Of a stretch of DNA of 64,000 bases, positions 45,167 to 54,460 are shown piece after piece (position 1 is the stretch's first letter; every line of letters begins with the position of its first letter). The notes beneath the pieces were generated by a model. It saw only the letters and a list, made by a program, of their open reading frames with translations. It did no database searches and was not told the origin of the DNA. The position numbers and the translations under genes are program-made. This DNA comes from Symsagittifera roscoffensis. Its lineage: Eukaryota; Xenacoelomorpha; Acoela; Convolutidae. The stretch covers positions 18,975,872-19,039,871 of the forward strand of contig NC_087068.1 of the NCBI RefSeq assembly GCF_963678635.1. Reading direction: 5' to 3'.

Positions 45167-48100
45167 ATGGCAGACCGATTATGGAAATCCGTGCCCGCGA
45201 CCCTGAAGAAGCCCACTCTTGATGAGCTGTACAGACGCCTGAGGGACTTGGACTACACCCAAATAGACGAGAGAATGGCGGTGATGCTGAATGCCATCCT
45301 CCAGTTGGAGGACCAGGGTGAGTACAGGGAGTCTGCAACGGAGGCTGTCTTGATGATCGGCTACACCACCGAGGGAATATCGAACCAAGAACAGACCAGA
45401 TGGTTGTCTTGGAATGTGGATGGAGGAGTAAGGGGTTTTGACTTGGCAAGGAATCCTGGCCTGAATAACAATACCGAATATGGCGCAGGGGAATTCCCAC
45501 TACCGACTAGGCCAACAGTAAGGTCCACAAGCCAGAGCTCGAGTAGGGTGCCATCGATGTCACGAATGCAACAGACGACCGAGGCATATCCGGATCTAGG
45601 TGTTCTAAAGAAAGAGCTCGAGAAGACGCAGAAGGAAAGGAATAAGGCGAACCTCGATCGGGATCAGGCAAAGCTGGATCGGGAGAAGGTTCAGCTGGAA
45701 AGGGACCAGGCGGTCAACGAGCGAGACCAGGCTCTGAGGTTGCTTGATATACAAAAAGCTGAACATCAACAGGAGTTAAGGGTGCGGGAGAACGCCGCAA
45801 ATCGTGATCAACTGAGGTCGGAATTGGACAGAATAGAACAACGACAACGCGAGCTTGATGCACAGAAGGGAGCCAGGCCGAAGGAGCGAGTGGTCACCAG
45901 CTCGAGGCCAGAGTCACGTATGGAGGTGGATGAAGCCCCCAGAGCAAGAGCACGGTTCAACCTTGACCGCGAGGCCCGAGAACACATGAGTGAAGGGTTG
46001 GAAGTTTGGATACCGAATGACGCAACGTCTTCCTTGCGTAGCCTAGAGACGCAACCCATACGCCCACTGATGGATGTGGAGCTGCCGGGATATACCCCAA
46101 CCTCGACCTCGAGTGACAGTCAGGTGAGCGGCGGCTCATCGCGTCTGAGAGAACTGGGCGAGAGATTGCGACAAAAGAGTCGTGAGAGTTCGGCAAGACC
46201 GGAGCTTCCCCCGACGTGGAGGGAACAGCCGGTTAGGAGTGTCGTGATCTTGAGTTATAAGAAGAATACAGAGGGGAGGTACCACAGGCACAATCGGCTG
46301 GACTGGAGTACGGAGCAGAAAGCTAGGAGAGACTGCTTTCATGATGCGGCCTGGGTGCAGTACTTGGCGCCACCCCGGGTACCAGAAGGTGCGGTTCATC
46401 TAATCGTAGGGGACAGCCTGGTGCGGGGGTTGACCCGGATCCGATCGCACTGGCAGACGGGAATCTTGAGTTTCGCTGGAGCTGCCACGCCACAGATGTT
46501 GGCAACGCTTGACATGCTGGGGATGACCAAAGTATACACGGTGACCCTGATGGTCGGGACCAACGATGTATCAAGGGGTGAAGCGAGGAAAATAACAAGG
46601 CTGCACGATAAGGTGAGCTGCCTTCTTGAGGAACTGAGGATTCAGATGGACCCCATCCTGTTGACGATATGTACTGTCCCCTACAACATGATGTTTGATC
46701 AGCACGCCTTGGAGATGAACGAAAAGGTGCGGAACCTAAACAAGGTGATAAGAGACATCCACCGGAAGAGTGTGCTCCCTGTCAGACTGTTGGACGTGGC
46801 AGAGCGCATGGAGAAAGAGGGATTTCCTGAAGACACCTCCAGTGGTGGAATCCATTTTGATAGACCGAGGGGAGCAGAGTGGCTAAACGACGTCTTCCAA
46901 GAACACATAAATGCGCTGGAGGTGGATCTGCTAGAGACAGCCCAATTCACATTAGGACCACCTCCGAACCCACCATTCCTTGCCTCAAGGGCCTTGTCTG
47001 GTCGCTTGGGACCGAGAGTTGACACTAGAGACAGTTCAAGGAGCAGCCAGACCAGATTGCAGAGTGCCACGCCAATGGAGTCTGCGGAGGTGACGTCATC
47101 AACACCTCCAAGCTCGGCGATATCCTCAGTGGTAGTGGCAGAGAGCAAACGGGAAAATAAGTCTATGGAGACCGCTCGCTTGAGATATCCTGAGAAGGTG
47201 AAAGAACTGGATCTAGAGAGTTTGGAATGCAGGCAAGAATTGGCGGAAACCCTGGGGATCGAACGAGTGTCACACGAGGATTTGAATAGGCATCATTGCG
47301 TGGACTGGTTGAAAGCTCATGAGGCGCACTTCTCGAGAGCGAAGTTGATGGAGACCACAGACCTGACTGGAATTCCCACAAAAGCGATCATGGGACCCAT
47401 TAACTACAGACCTCTCAAGCTGCTGGGGAGTCCTGGACTTATAGCAGAACCCCCCAAGCACCGAACTAGCATCGCCAGGATGAGGTTGGCAACCCCGGCA
47501 CAGTTGAAGGTGGTAGACAAGCTACTCAACCCGGGAGGAACGGGATTGCCAGATGCCGCTTACGAAGGCTCGAAATTGGCGGAAGATCCCAGGTACGGGA
47601 AGCCCTGTGGGAGCACCCAGCTGGCCAAAACCCTGGCAGTTTATGATAGAGCAGATCCAGCTGCTGCGAGAGTAGTCATTGTGGCGGGATCAGACTTCGA
47701 AGGAACGTCTCCCAAGTTGTTCTGGCCGGAGACTTTGATATACTCTTTGCCAGGAGCTGAATTAAATCAGATGTTAACTCTGGTAGTGGCAATAAAGTCG
47801 GAGATGCCCTGTGAACCTGAGCTGCTGTTGTTTGCAGGGATGAATGATCACCTGCACGCGATGGGACTTCTTGAGCAACTAAAGGGCGATGAAATTCCGA
47901 CATCGAGGAAGATATGGGAAGCCATTCAAGCGTTGTTTGCGGCGATGAATGAAGTGCAAGAGAATGCTGTCTCGAGATTCGGGTCCAAGACGAAGGTGGT
48001 GTTTACCACATCCCCTGGATACGCGAATATGCCACCCGCCCTACAGTTCGTGTACGCGGTCTTGATCCTGATAGCAGAAGGGAATGAATGGCGGATTCTA

Positions 48101-51100
48101 ATGGCAGCCCCCAATCGGGAGTTGGAGCCATCAAACCTGAGGCTTCGCAAGTCAGAATTGGCGGCGGCATGGGCGGACATATCTCATGCACTAAGGGGCT
48201 TTTATGGACTAGCCGACATCCTGATCGTATTAGACGAGGTGCTCTTGCTAGAGATATCGAACTTTGCCAGGCAACTCAAGCTCAGCCCAGTCATCGGGGA
48301 CGATCACCCGGCGATAAGCAAATTAACGGCCAGCTTGTGGTTTCGGAGTATGGATGTGAAGATCACAAACTCCACCAGCAGGTCTAGAGGTCCCAGTAAC
48401 GAGAGAAGAAATGTGGCCGAGACGGAAAAGCAATTAGGATCGATGAAATATCGTTTGACTCAAGAGAATGGCTGGTGGCCATTTTTGACACCAAGGCTGG
48501 AGAACGCCACGAATAAGACAAGGGAGGAAGCACCACTCCTCGTGAAACAAGTCTGGAGTTTTCTAGAGAAGCAACTGGAGCTGGCCGAAGTAAGAGACAT
48601 GACGGTGGCTAGATTTGTCTCGGCCGCCAATGAAGTGACGATTGGAGGGTTCTGGAGAGAGCACGCCAAAGGCGAATTGAAGACTCGGAGGGATCACGAG
48701 ATTCTCAAGTTCTTGAGTCCTTGCTGGGAGAAGGAATTCTTGGCAGGAATATTCGGTACCACGGCGACTATCTTTGGAGCCTTCGTGCAGGAGATACTGG
48801 GCATGCCCATCAGCCTGCTCTTGGCCCTGTATTTGGTCTACCCCAGATACTTGTTCAACATGGGCCCAGCATACATGTTTAGTCGGGGAGTGGAGACACT
48901 TCGAGTTGATGGGTACCTGGCACTAGTACTCTTGACCCATGGGGAATTGGTGTCGTTTCATCGATTAATGGAATATGGAGAGCCTCTGTCTATGGGGAGA
49001 GTCCACACGAGCATTGAAACCAGCTCCTACAAGTGTGCCGCAGGGTTGAAGACGTTGCTAGTACAATACCTCATGATGCAAAATCGGCACATGACGGGTG
49101 AAGATGAGAATCCAACTTCGAGAGAAGAATGGAAGAAGACGAACAGAGGGATGCCTCTGCTGACGGACCTATGCCTGGCAATGAGGTCGGACCCAATGGG
49201 GATAATCCGGGGCCTAGAGGAGGTGGTGACCTGCATTTATGGTCCAGCAGTGACGTACGCGTTCCCAGACCCCCTGGTGACAACGTATCGTCACTCTGTA
49301 ACGCACTTGAGCCTTATCAGTATACTGGATGGGACGGCGTTAAATTGGTGTCAGCAGGAGGTGCTCAGAGGGCGAATGAGCAACACGGTACTCTTTGGAA
49401 AGGTGAAAGATGCCGAGCTAATAGTGTACAACTTCAGGGGGCAAATGCAATGTAGAATGGGAGGCAAGCGAGAGGGTCCCATCGAAATGTATCCCAAATT
49501 CTGGAACTTGAACCCATTGACGGCGGACGGACGAGAAATCTTGAGAATTCCTGCCTGGAAGGAGTGCTTCGCACTGGTGAAGAGAGAGCTGGAGACCATA
49601 ATGGAGAAAGAAATCCTCCCAGCCACCATGCCTGAGTTCCCAATAGTCAGGACGATGACCTTAGGAATGAATAGTCCCTTGGTAGTTCCCTCCATAATGG
49701 CGAGGATGACGACGGAGGAAATGCAGAAGGATTTCACTGATGGCTGGGACCCCCTGTTCATTGGCTACACGGCGGCGGTCTACTTCCATACCAGCGAGAT
49801 GAAGGTAAATTCGTGGACGACGCAAGCGAAAAAGAGTAGAGGTTCGCAGCCCCCAGGGTATGAGGTGCGGAAGGTCTTGAGAACTCTAGAGAAGGAGGGA
49901 CTTGAGAACATGTTACCCATATGGGATGATGGCAGGATGATCGTGATGGAGGGGCACGTCGCACTGGTGGACGACATGAAATTTGCCACGAGAAAATATA
50001 AGGCGCCCTATGGCTTGGAACAGGTGGAAATAAGACAGGAAGGAACAGAACTAGATGCAGCAGGTCAACTGCATGTAGCACTGACGGAATACAAAAAGCT
50101 GGATCCCACGACACCATCACCACTGTCCGTGGACACACCTGGAGACAAGAGGAGCGGACCCGTCGAGGACCGATTTAAGAAAATTCTCGAGAGAAGGAGA
50201 CATGAGTCAGAAGAGGAGAGTATGGATGAAACTCTCAGTGAAGCCGGTGAAGACATGGAAGTGGGGAATACGCCTGAACCAGGGCCATCAGGGGAGGAGC
50301 TCACCACTCAAGAGCTGTTGAAAGACTTGAGCGAGGAGAATTGGGCAGATACTGCCACACCGCCCCTGATTCCGTCTCCCCGGAAGGATCTGGAATTGCC
50401 ATTGGCAAGTGAGACCTTCAATATGGGGATGATACTCTTGAGCTCGGAGGAAAGGGAAAAGAACACTTTCGAAGGGAACAGGGACATATTCCTGGGATCA
50501 CTGAAGGACGATGCTTGGCAGGAGTTCTTGGAAGAATTCAATCAAGAAGTGGGCAGCGAGACGACGCTGGACAAATTCAAGGAGGAACTGTGGGACACAG
50601 TCGTAAGATTTGGAGAACCGCTTCTGATAGGAACGGGCCTGGATGAGAAGGCGAGAAAAGAGCTACTGAGCAAGCTGGTAGAGCTGAGGAATTCACGATC
50701 TAAGACTAGAGAAGAAAAATGTGAGGACAGCTCTACTCGGAGACAAAAAACTGTAGATAAAATGGTTGATAAGGTTGGGACTAGTAATATGATTAAAAGT
50801 ACTAATATCCTTAAGGCTCGAGCAGGGGGGAGGCAAGAGTTGGAAGGAGTGGATGGAGAGGTCGAATCAGTGATGGTAGCCACAACACCCTCAAGTAGAG
50901 ATGTGAAGACTCGCAAGAGGAAGAGAGAAGTGGAAGGATTGGGTAGTCCTTCAGTGGATGCTGTTTTGGAAGGAAACTTGAGAGAGACGGCGCCCATGGT
51001 TTTGGCTAGATGCAAGACGGCGGCCTACAAGAGCAGCTCGGAGCTCAGAAGACCACTTGAAGTAGAGAGGGAAATAGAGGTTTCCACCAGTTCGACATCG

Positions 51101-54031
51101 GAGGAAGACTTCAAGCCTCAAAAGATAAACGTGAAGAGAGGTTCAACGAACGGACAGACATGGGAAGTAGGTGTCGGCAAAGAATGGATCTCGAAGGCAC
51201 ACCAGGCCACGGGCAAGCGAGTGACAAGTGATCCATTGGAAAGGAACAAGACGAGGAACACCTCCCGGACGTGGTGGGTGGCTCTTGAAACATTGAAAGA
51301 AATGGAGGACTGCTGGAAGAAGTTGGACAGTGGAGTAGCTCGCAAGCGACGTAATTGGGCCACCCAGCAAAAGGCCGAGGTTAGTAGAATAGAAATGGCA
51401 AATCATCTGAAGAGGTCCTGGCAGAGTTTGTTGAAGGATCATTTTGAAGAAGCAATGAGGACACCCTCATCAGCACCACCATTAATGGCGAATCCCTTCG
51501 TTAGAACTGCAGGACAATTAATGTTCACCTGGAGTCTGGTGGGGATAGAGTTGGAAACACTGACCTCGTATGACAGGCTGAAGTTGGGAAGCAAGAAGCT
51601 AGAGATGTATCAGGCACTGATGCAACACGTAGCCAGGGACAACTCAGGCTTGAGCCTGGCCAGAAGAAAGGATGCCACGTGTTTCTTGAGATGGATAATG
51701 TCGATGATGTCTGATAGCACCATCCTGGCATGCCAACAGAGAGCAAGCGCAAGCAAAACCATGGAAAAAAGAGTCTCAACGGTCATCTTGAACGTGTATC
51801 AGAGCACAGGAATAGAAAAGGAAGAGGGTTCCAGACTATCCCTAGAGAACCATAGGAAGCTAGACGAGGTACGGAGGTTTTATAATAAGAAGTTCGAAGA
51901 AGAACATGATGTTCACCGTAACCTGGCCTCGTCAGAGCAGTACTCGAGAATCAGCGAGAAGGGGGAATACCAATATGTGTCTGGAGTGATGGGAATGGCC
52001 TACAACCCCTTCTTAGACTCGGAAGCTGGAGGCGCCCACAGGAACCATGAGGTAGCGGAGCTACTGAAGTTTTGGACAGAAAGAATAATGGAAATAGACG
52101 CGGTGGAAAAAGAGGGGCCGAGCCTGGGCCTGATTCTTGAGAAAACAACAGAGGTGGTGAGCATACCACGTTCAGACAAGAGAGTTGAAGTGAACATGGG
52201 CGATGGAAATGGCTTGTTAACCACGAACTTGGGAGTGGTATGGAAACTATTAAGACCCTCCTGGTGTCCACATCCCCACGCGAGTCTGATCGAGGAAACC
52301 ACCGAGCGAGTGAGGTTAGCACCAACGGAAGATGAAGATCTGGCAAAGTTGAGTGTGCTGCATAAGCTAATTTCACCTCAGATGCAAGAGCCAGGCGAAA
52401 AGACTAGTAATCCCGGGTCAGCAAAGAAATTGGAGCCGGGTAGCTGTCTGGATTCGACGTGTGGAAACGGAGAGCACACCTGCGATGTACGGTCATGCGT
52501 TAGAATACTGTCATTTCAAAAAGAAGACCTGGTCACTTGGTTCGAAGACATAACAGAAAGGGAGAAAAGTGAAGTGCAAATAGTAGCGGAGTGTTACGCG
52601 AGAACCACGGTGAATATAGCGACAGCTCTCGGATGCTTCTCGAGAATGTGTAGTCTGCAGTCACTGGAAAGACTAGAATCTGAACATCATTTAGTGACGG
52701 CGTTGAGCGTAGAATCATGGCCCGGGGTGTTGCAGGTGACTCAAAAACACATCCGGAGCTGGAAGGTTGGTCTCGAGGCGGAAATGGGATTTCCCATGAG
52801 CGAAGCTTATGGCTTGCCATTGAACGCGAAATTGCTGATAGGGTCAATGATGGCCAACTTGTGCGGAAGTCACTACCCACTGCACATGGTGATGGTGGAA
52901 GCATCCAGCCAGAGAGTACTGGTGGACAAGGCCTTCTCAGTGCCCAAGTGCGTGAGGTTGGCTCGGATATCGCATCACTCGCACAAGTTGTTGAGAAAAA
53001 TCAGAGGGACAGTACCAAAAGAATTGAGAGATGACTTGAGTGAAATCTGGGGAGAAGAACTTTTGAAGTTGGAGAGAGAGAACACAAGCGATCACGAGAG
53101 ACAAAACGTGATCGGAAAACCTGTGGGAAGTGCTCCAAACCTGGAAGATAACGACACGATGCATGAGAAAATGATGGAGCTTGAGCCTCTCTTGGAAGCC
53201 TCGGGGGAGCGTAACCTCAGGAGCATTGAAATCACCCATGGAGAATGCCCATGCCACTGTTTAGCGCAAACGGTGTGGTATCCAGATCACAAGAACCTTT
53301 GCCTGGTGTGGGATATGGAAGAAATCCGGTCGATCGGACTACCGGATCACCGACAGAAGGTGACGATCTTGGTAGTGAGTACGATCTTGGCTCTGAGATG
53401 GATAGAAGAGAATATAACGAAGTATCGGGAAGCGGGGACGCCAACGGCAGAGTCAATATACGCGATAGACTACAGTAGGAGACTCGAGTTGTTTGAGACT
53501 GCGTGCAAGGTATTCGCCATACCAACGGAAGTCAGACATGTCTGGAGCCGTTTGAGGTACTTCCCATGGTTTCGGGCAACGCTGACGTCCTGGTTGTACA
53601 TGACAACGAAAGATCACATGAGAAAACATCAAAAGGAGTATCGACAGTTCCAGGCCGAGATTGGGCCGGAAGCTTTCAAGAGACCCCTGTTAACCCATCG
53701 TAATGCAATCACGACAGGATGGAAGAGAGTGGGTAAGATGTCTAGAGACAATACCAAGGCGAGGGAATCGATACTAGAGGAGGACCTGGCGAAGAACGTG
53801 AGCTTGAGCCTGCACAACTCCTTTTGTTTGAACCGGGAGTCTAGGGTGAAGGCACTACCCAACCAAGCAAAGAGGTTGCAAGAGCAAAGAGAATGGATGC
53901 GATCCTACGAACAACTGAAGGCTTGGGAGGAGATTGTGATTAGCTCCGATGATGAAGAGGAACTGTTGAGACAGTTTGCCGTATCTAGTACTTCAGGGTG
54001 CAGTACCTCCAAGGCGAAGAGTGCGAGATGA
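45167..54031 (+). CDS. Giant second ORF with two SGNH-hydrolase-like domains (2,954 aa)
   Basis: It is an accessory protein of the retroelement, in the place of env. Residues about 148-245 form a heptad-rich coiled coil. Residues about 405-580 are a GDSL/SGNH hydrolase: 'VGDS' with S417, a block-II Gly in 'FAGAA', 'GTND' with N466, and 'IHF' with H563. The Asp three before the His is replaced by Gly (G560). Residues about 830-1055 repeat the pattern in weaker form: 'AGSD' (S842), 'PGAE', 'AGMND' (N893) and 'DDHP' (H1047). A hydrophobic stretch lies at about 1190-1240, a charged Ser/Glu-rich region at 1650-1780, and Cys-rich clusters near 2425 and 2692. The rest is unrecognised. There is no signal peptide and no clear envelope pattern. 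The long intact frame argues for function. Confidence 0.9.
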   Translation: MADRLWKSVPATLKKPTLDELYRRLRDLDYTQIDERMAVMLNAILQLEDQGEYRESATEAVLMIGYTTEGISNQEQTRWLSWNVDGGVRGFDLARNPGLNNNTEYGAGEFPLPTRPTVRSTSQSSSRVPSMSRMQQTTEAYPDLGVLKKELEKTQKERNKANLDRDQAKLDREKVQLERDQAVNERDQALRLLDIQKAEHQQELRVRENAANRDQLRSELDRIEQRQRELDAQKGARPKERVVTSSRPESRMEVDEAPRARARFNLDREAREHMSEGLEVWIPNDATSSLRSLETQPIRPLMDVELPGYTPTSTSSDSQVSGGSSRLRELGERLRQKSRESSARPELPPTWREQPVRSVVILSYKKNTEGRYHRHNRLDWSTEQKARRDCFHDAAWVQYLAPPRVPEGAVHLIVGDSLVRGLTRIRSHWQTGILSFAGAATPQMLATLDMLGMTKVYTVTLMVGTNDVSRGEARKITRLHDKVSCLLEELRIQMDPILLTICTVPYNMMFDQHALEMNEKVRNLNKVIRDIHRKSVLPVRLLDVAERMEKEGFPEDTSSGGIHFDRPRGAEWLNDVFQEHINALEVDLLETAQFTLGPPPNPPFLASRALSGRLGPRVDTRDSSRSSQTRLQSATPMESAEVTSSTPPSSAISSVVVAESKRENKSMETARLRYPEKVKELDLESLECRQELAETLGIERVSHEDLNRHHCVDWLKAHEAHFSRAKLMETTDLTGIPTKAIMGPINYRPLKLLGSPGLIAEPPKHRTSIARMRLATPAQLKVVDKLLNPGGTGLPDAAYEGSKLAEDPRYGKPCGSTQLAKTLAVYDRADPAAARVVIVAGSDFEGTSPKLFWPETLIYSLPGAELNQMLTLVVAIKSEMPCEPELLLFAGMNDHLHAMGLLEQLKGDEIPTSRKIWEAIQALFAAMNEVQENAVSRFGSKTKVVFTTSPGYANMPPALQFVYAVLILIAEGNEWRILMAAPNRELEPSNLRLRKSELAAAWADISHALRGFYGLADILIVLDEVLLLEISNFARQLKLSPVIGDDHPAISKLTASLWFRSMDVKITNSTSRSRGPSNERRNVAETEKQLGSMKYRLTQENGWWPFLTPRLENATNKTREEAPLLVKQVWSFLEKQLELAEVRDMTVARFVSAANEVTIGGFWREHAKGELKTRRDHEILKFLSPCWEKEFLAGIFGTTATIFGAFVQEILGMPISLLLALYLVYPRYLFNMGPAYMFSRGVETLRVDGYLALVLLTHGELVSFHRLMEYGEPLSMGRVHTSIETSSYKCAAGLKTLLVQYLMMQNRHMTGEDENPTSREEWKKTNRGMPLLTDLCLAMRSDPMGIIRGLEEVVTCIYGPAVTYAFPDPLVTTYRHSVTHLSLISILDGTALNWCQQEVLRGRMSNTVLFGKVKDAELIVYNFRGQMQCRMGGKREGPIEMYPKFWNLNPLTADGREILRIPAWKECFALVKRELETIMEKEILPATMPEFPIVRTMTLGMNSPLVVPSIMARMTTEEMQKDFTDGWDPLFIGYTAAVYFHTSEMKVNSWTTQAKKSRGSQPPGYEVRKVLRTLEKEGLENMLPIWDDGRMIVMEGHVALVDDMKFATRKYKAPYGLEQVEIRQEGTELDAAGQLHVALTEYKKLDPTTPSPLSVDTPGDKRSGPVEDRFKKILERRRHESEEESMDETLSEAGEDMEVGNTPEPGPSGEELTTQELLKDLSEENWADTATPPLIPSPRKDLELPLASETFNMGMILLSSEEREKNTFEGNRDIFLGSLKDDAWQEFLEEFNQEVGSETTLDKFKEELWDTVVRFGEPLLIGTGLDEKARKELLSKLVELRNSRSKTREEKCEDSSTRRQKTVDKMVDKVGTSNMIKSTNILKARAGGRQELEGVDGEVESVMVATTPSSRDVKTRKRKREVEGLGSPSVDAVLEGNLRETAPMVLARCKTAAYKSSSELRRPLEVEREIEVSTSSTSEEDFKPQKINVKRGSTNGQTWEVGVGKEWISKAHQATGKRVTSDPLERNKTRNTSRTWWVALETLKEMEDCWKKLDSGVARKRRNWATQQKAEVSRIEMANHLKRSWQSLLKDHFEEAMRTPSSAPPLMANPFVRTAGQLMFTWSLVGIELETLTSYDRLKLGSKKLEMYQALMQHVARDNSGLSLARRKDATCFLRWIMSMMSDSTILACQQRASASKTMEKRVSTVILNVYQSTGIEKEEGSRLSLENHRKLDEVRRFYNKKFEEEHDVHRNLASSEQYSRISEKGEYQYVSGVMGMAYNPFLDSEAGGAHRNHEVAELLKFWTERIMEIDAVEKEGPSLGLILEKTTEVVSIPRSDKRVEVNMGDGNGLLTTNLGVVWKLLRPSWCPHPHASLIEETTERVRLAPTEDEDLAKLSVLHKLISPQMQEPGEKTSNPGSAKKLEPGSCLDSTCGNGEHTCDVRSCVRILSFQKEDLVTWFEDITEREKSEVQIVAECYARTTVNIATALGCFSRMCSLQSLERLESEHHLVTALSVESWPGVLQVTQKHIRSWKVGLEAEMGFPMSEAYGLPLNAKLLIGSMMANLCGSHYPLHMVMVEASSQRVLVDKAFSVPKCVRLARISHHSHKLLRKIRGTVPKELRDDLSEIWGEELLKLERENTSDHERQNVIGKPVGSAPNLEDNDTMHEKMMELEPLLEASGERNLRSIEITHGECPCHCLAQTVWYPDHKNLCLVWDMEEIRSIGLPDHRQKVTILVVSTILALRWIEENITKYREAGTPTAESIYAIDYSRRLELFETACKVFAIPTEVRHVWSRLRYFPWFRATLTSWLYMTTKDHMRKHQKEYRQFQAEIGPEAFKRPLLTHRNAITTGWKRVGKMSRDNTKARESILEEDLAKNVSLSLHNSFCLNRESRVKALPNQAKRLQEQREWMRSYEQLKAWEEIVISSDDEEELLRQFAVSSTSGCSTSKAKSAR
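46370..46920 (+). other. SGNH/GDSL hydrolase domain 1 of ORF2
   Basis: Blocks I, II, III and V are in order with family spacing: S417 in IVGDSLVRG, G in LSFAGAATPQ, N466 in MVGTNDVS, H563 in GGIHFD. The family cleaves ester or acetyl groups. SGNH domains are known in ORF1 of some CR1/L2-type LINEs, where their role is unsettled. Loss of the block-V Asp is seen in some active members, so activity is uncertain. Confidence 0.85.
47650..48340 (+). other. Second, diverged SGNH-like domain of ORF2
   Basis: The segment has 'VVIVAGSDF' (S842), 'SLPGAELNQM', 'LLFAGMNDHL' (N893) and 'GDDHPAIS' (D1045, H1047) in SGNH order. The Ser-Asn spacing of 51 is close to the 49 of domain 1, while the Asn-His part is longer by about 57 residues. 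It may be a duplicated and remodelled copy. This rests on pattern only. Confidence 0.5.
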
Positions 54032-54460
54032 GCAGGTGGCTCGAATGGATCTTGAGTCTTGAGAGGGAAAGGGGGGCTTGAGCGTGGATCCGGGTGAAAC
54101 TTGGATTCACGAAAAAGAAGTTTTAACAAAGCAAATATTGTTATTAATATACTATATTTTTTATATAAATCAAAATGCTGCATGACAATTTCCTGATTGA
54201 ATAGGACAAAAGAAATTTTAAATGATTGGCTTGGAAAGCAAGAATTCAAGGGTGCAGGTGTGTGCAGATTTTGATTGCTGTTTAGCGATAGTGTGAAAAT
54301 TTTACATGGCTGTGAATTTTGGGGTGTAGATAAGCTTAAGTCTGCTGCAAACATCTGTAAATGACCACTGGCACTGTATCTTGAGTAACACTCGGTTTTC
54401 TGGGACTCACTGGCAGAAAACAGCACGCGATGAGGACATCGATCTCGAGTCCGGGGAGTA
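54032..54460 (+). other. 3' untranslated part of the retroelement
   Basis: The 429 bp between ORF2 and the 3' LTR are partly AT-rich. GAGAGGGAAAGGGGGG at 54,061-54,076 looks like a polypurine tract but lies 384 bp before the LTR. The bases next to the LTR read CCGGGGAGTA, a short purine run that is the better placed primer candidate. Confidence 0.7.

Noticed and set aside
45167-54031. ORF2 as a retroviral envelope protein
   Set aside because: There is no signal peptide, no surface/transmembrane layout and no furin-like site. The recognisable domains are SGNH-type instead.
54061-54076. GAGAGGGAAAGGGGGG as the polypurine tract of the element
   Set aside because: It lies 384 bp before the 3' LTR, whereas the primer tract should abut the LTR. 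It is kept only as one of the recurrent G6 tracts.
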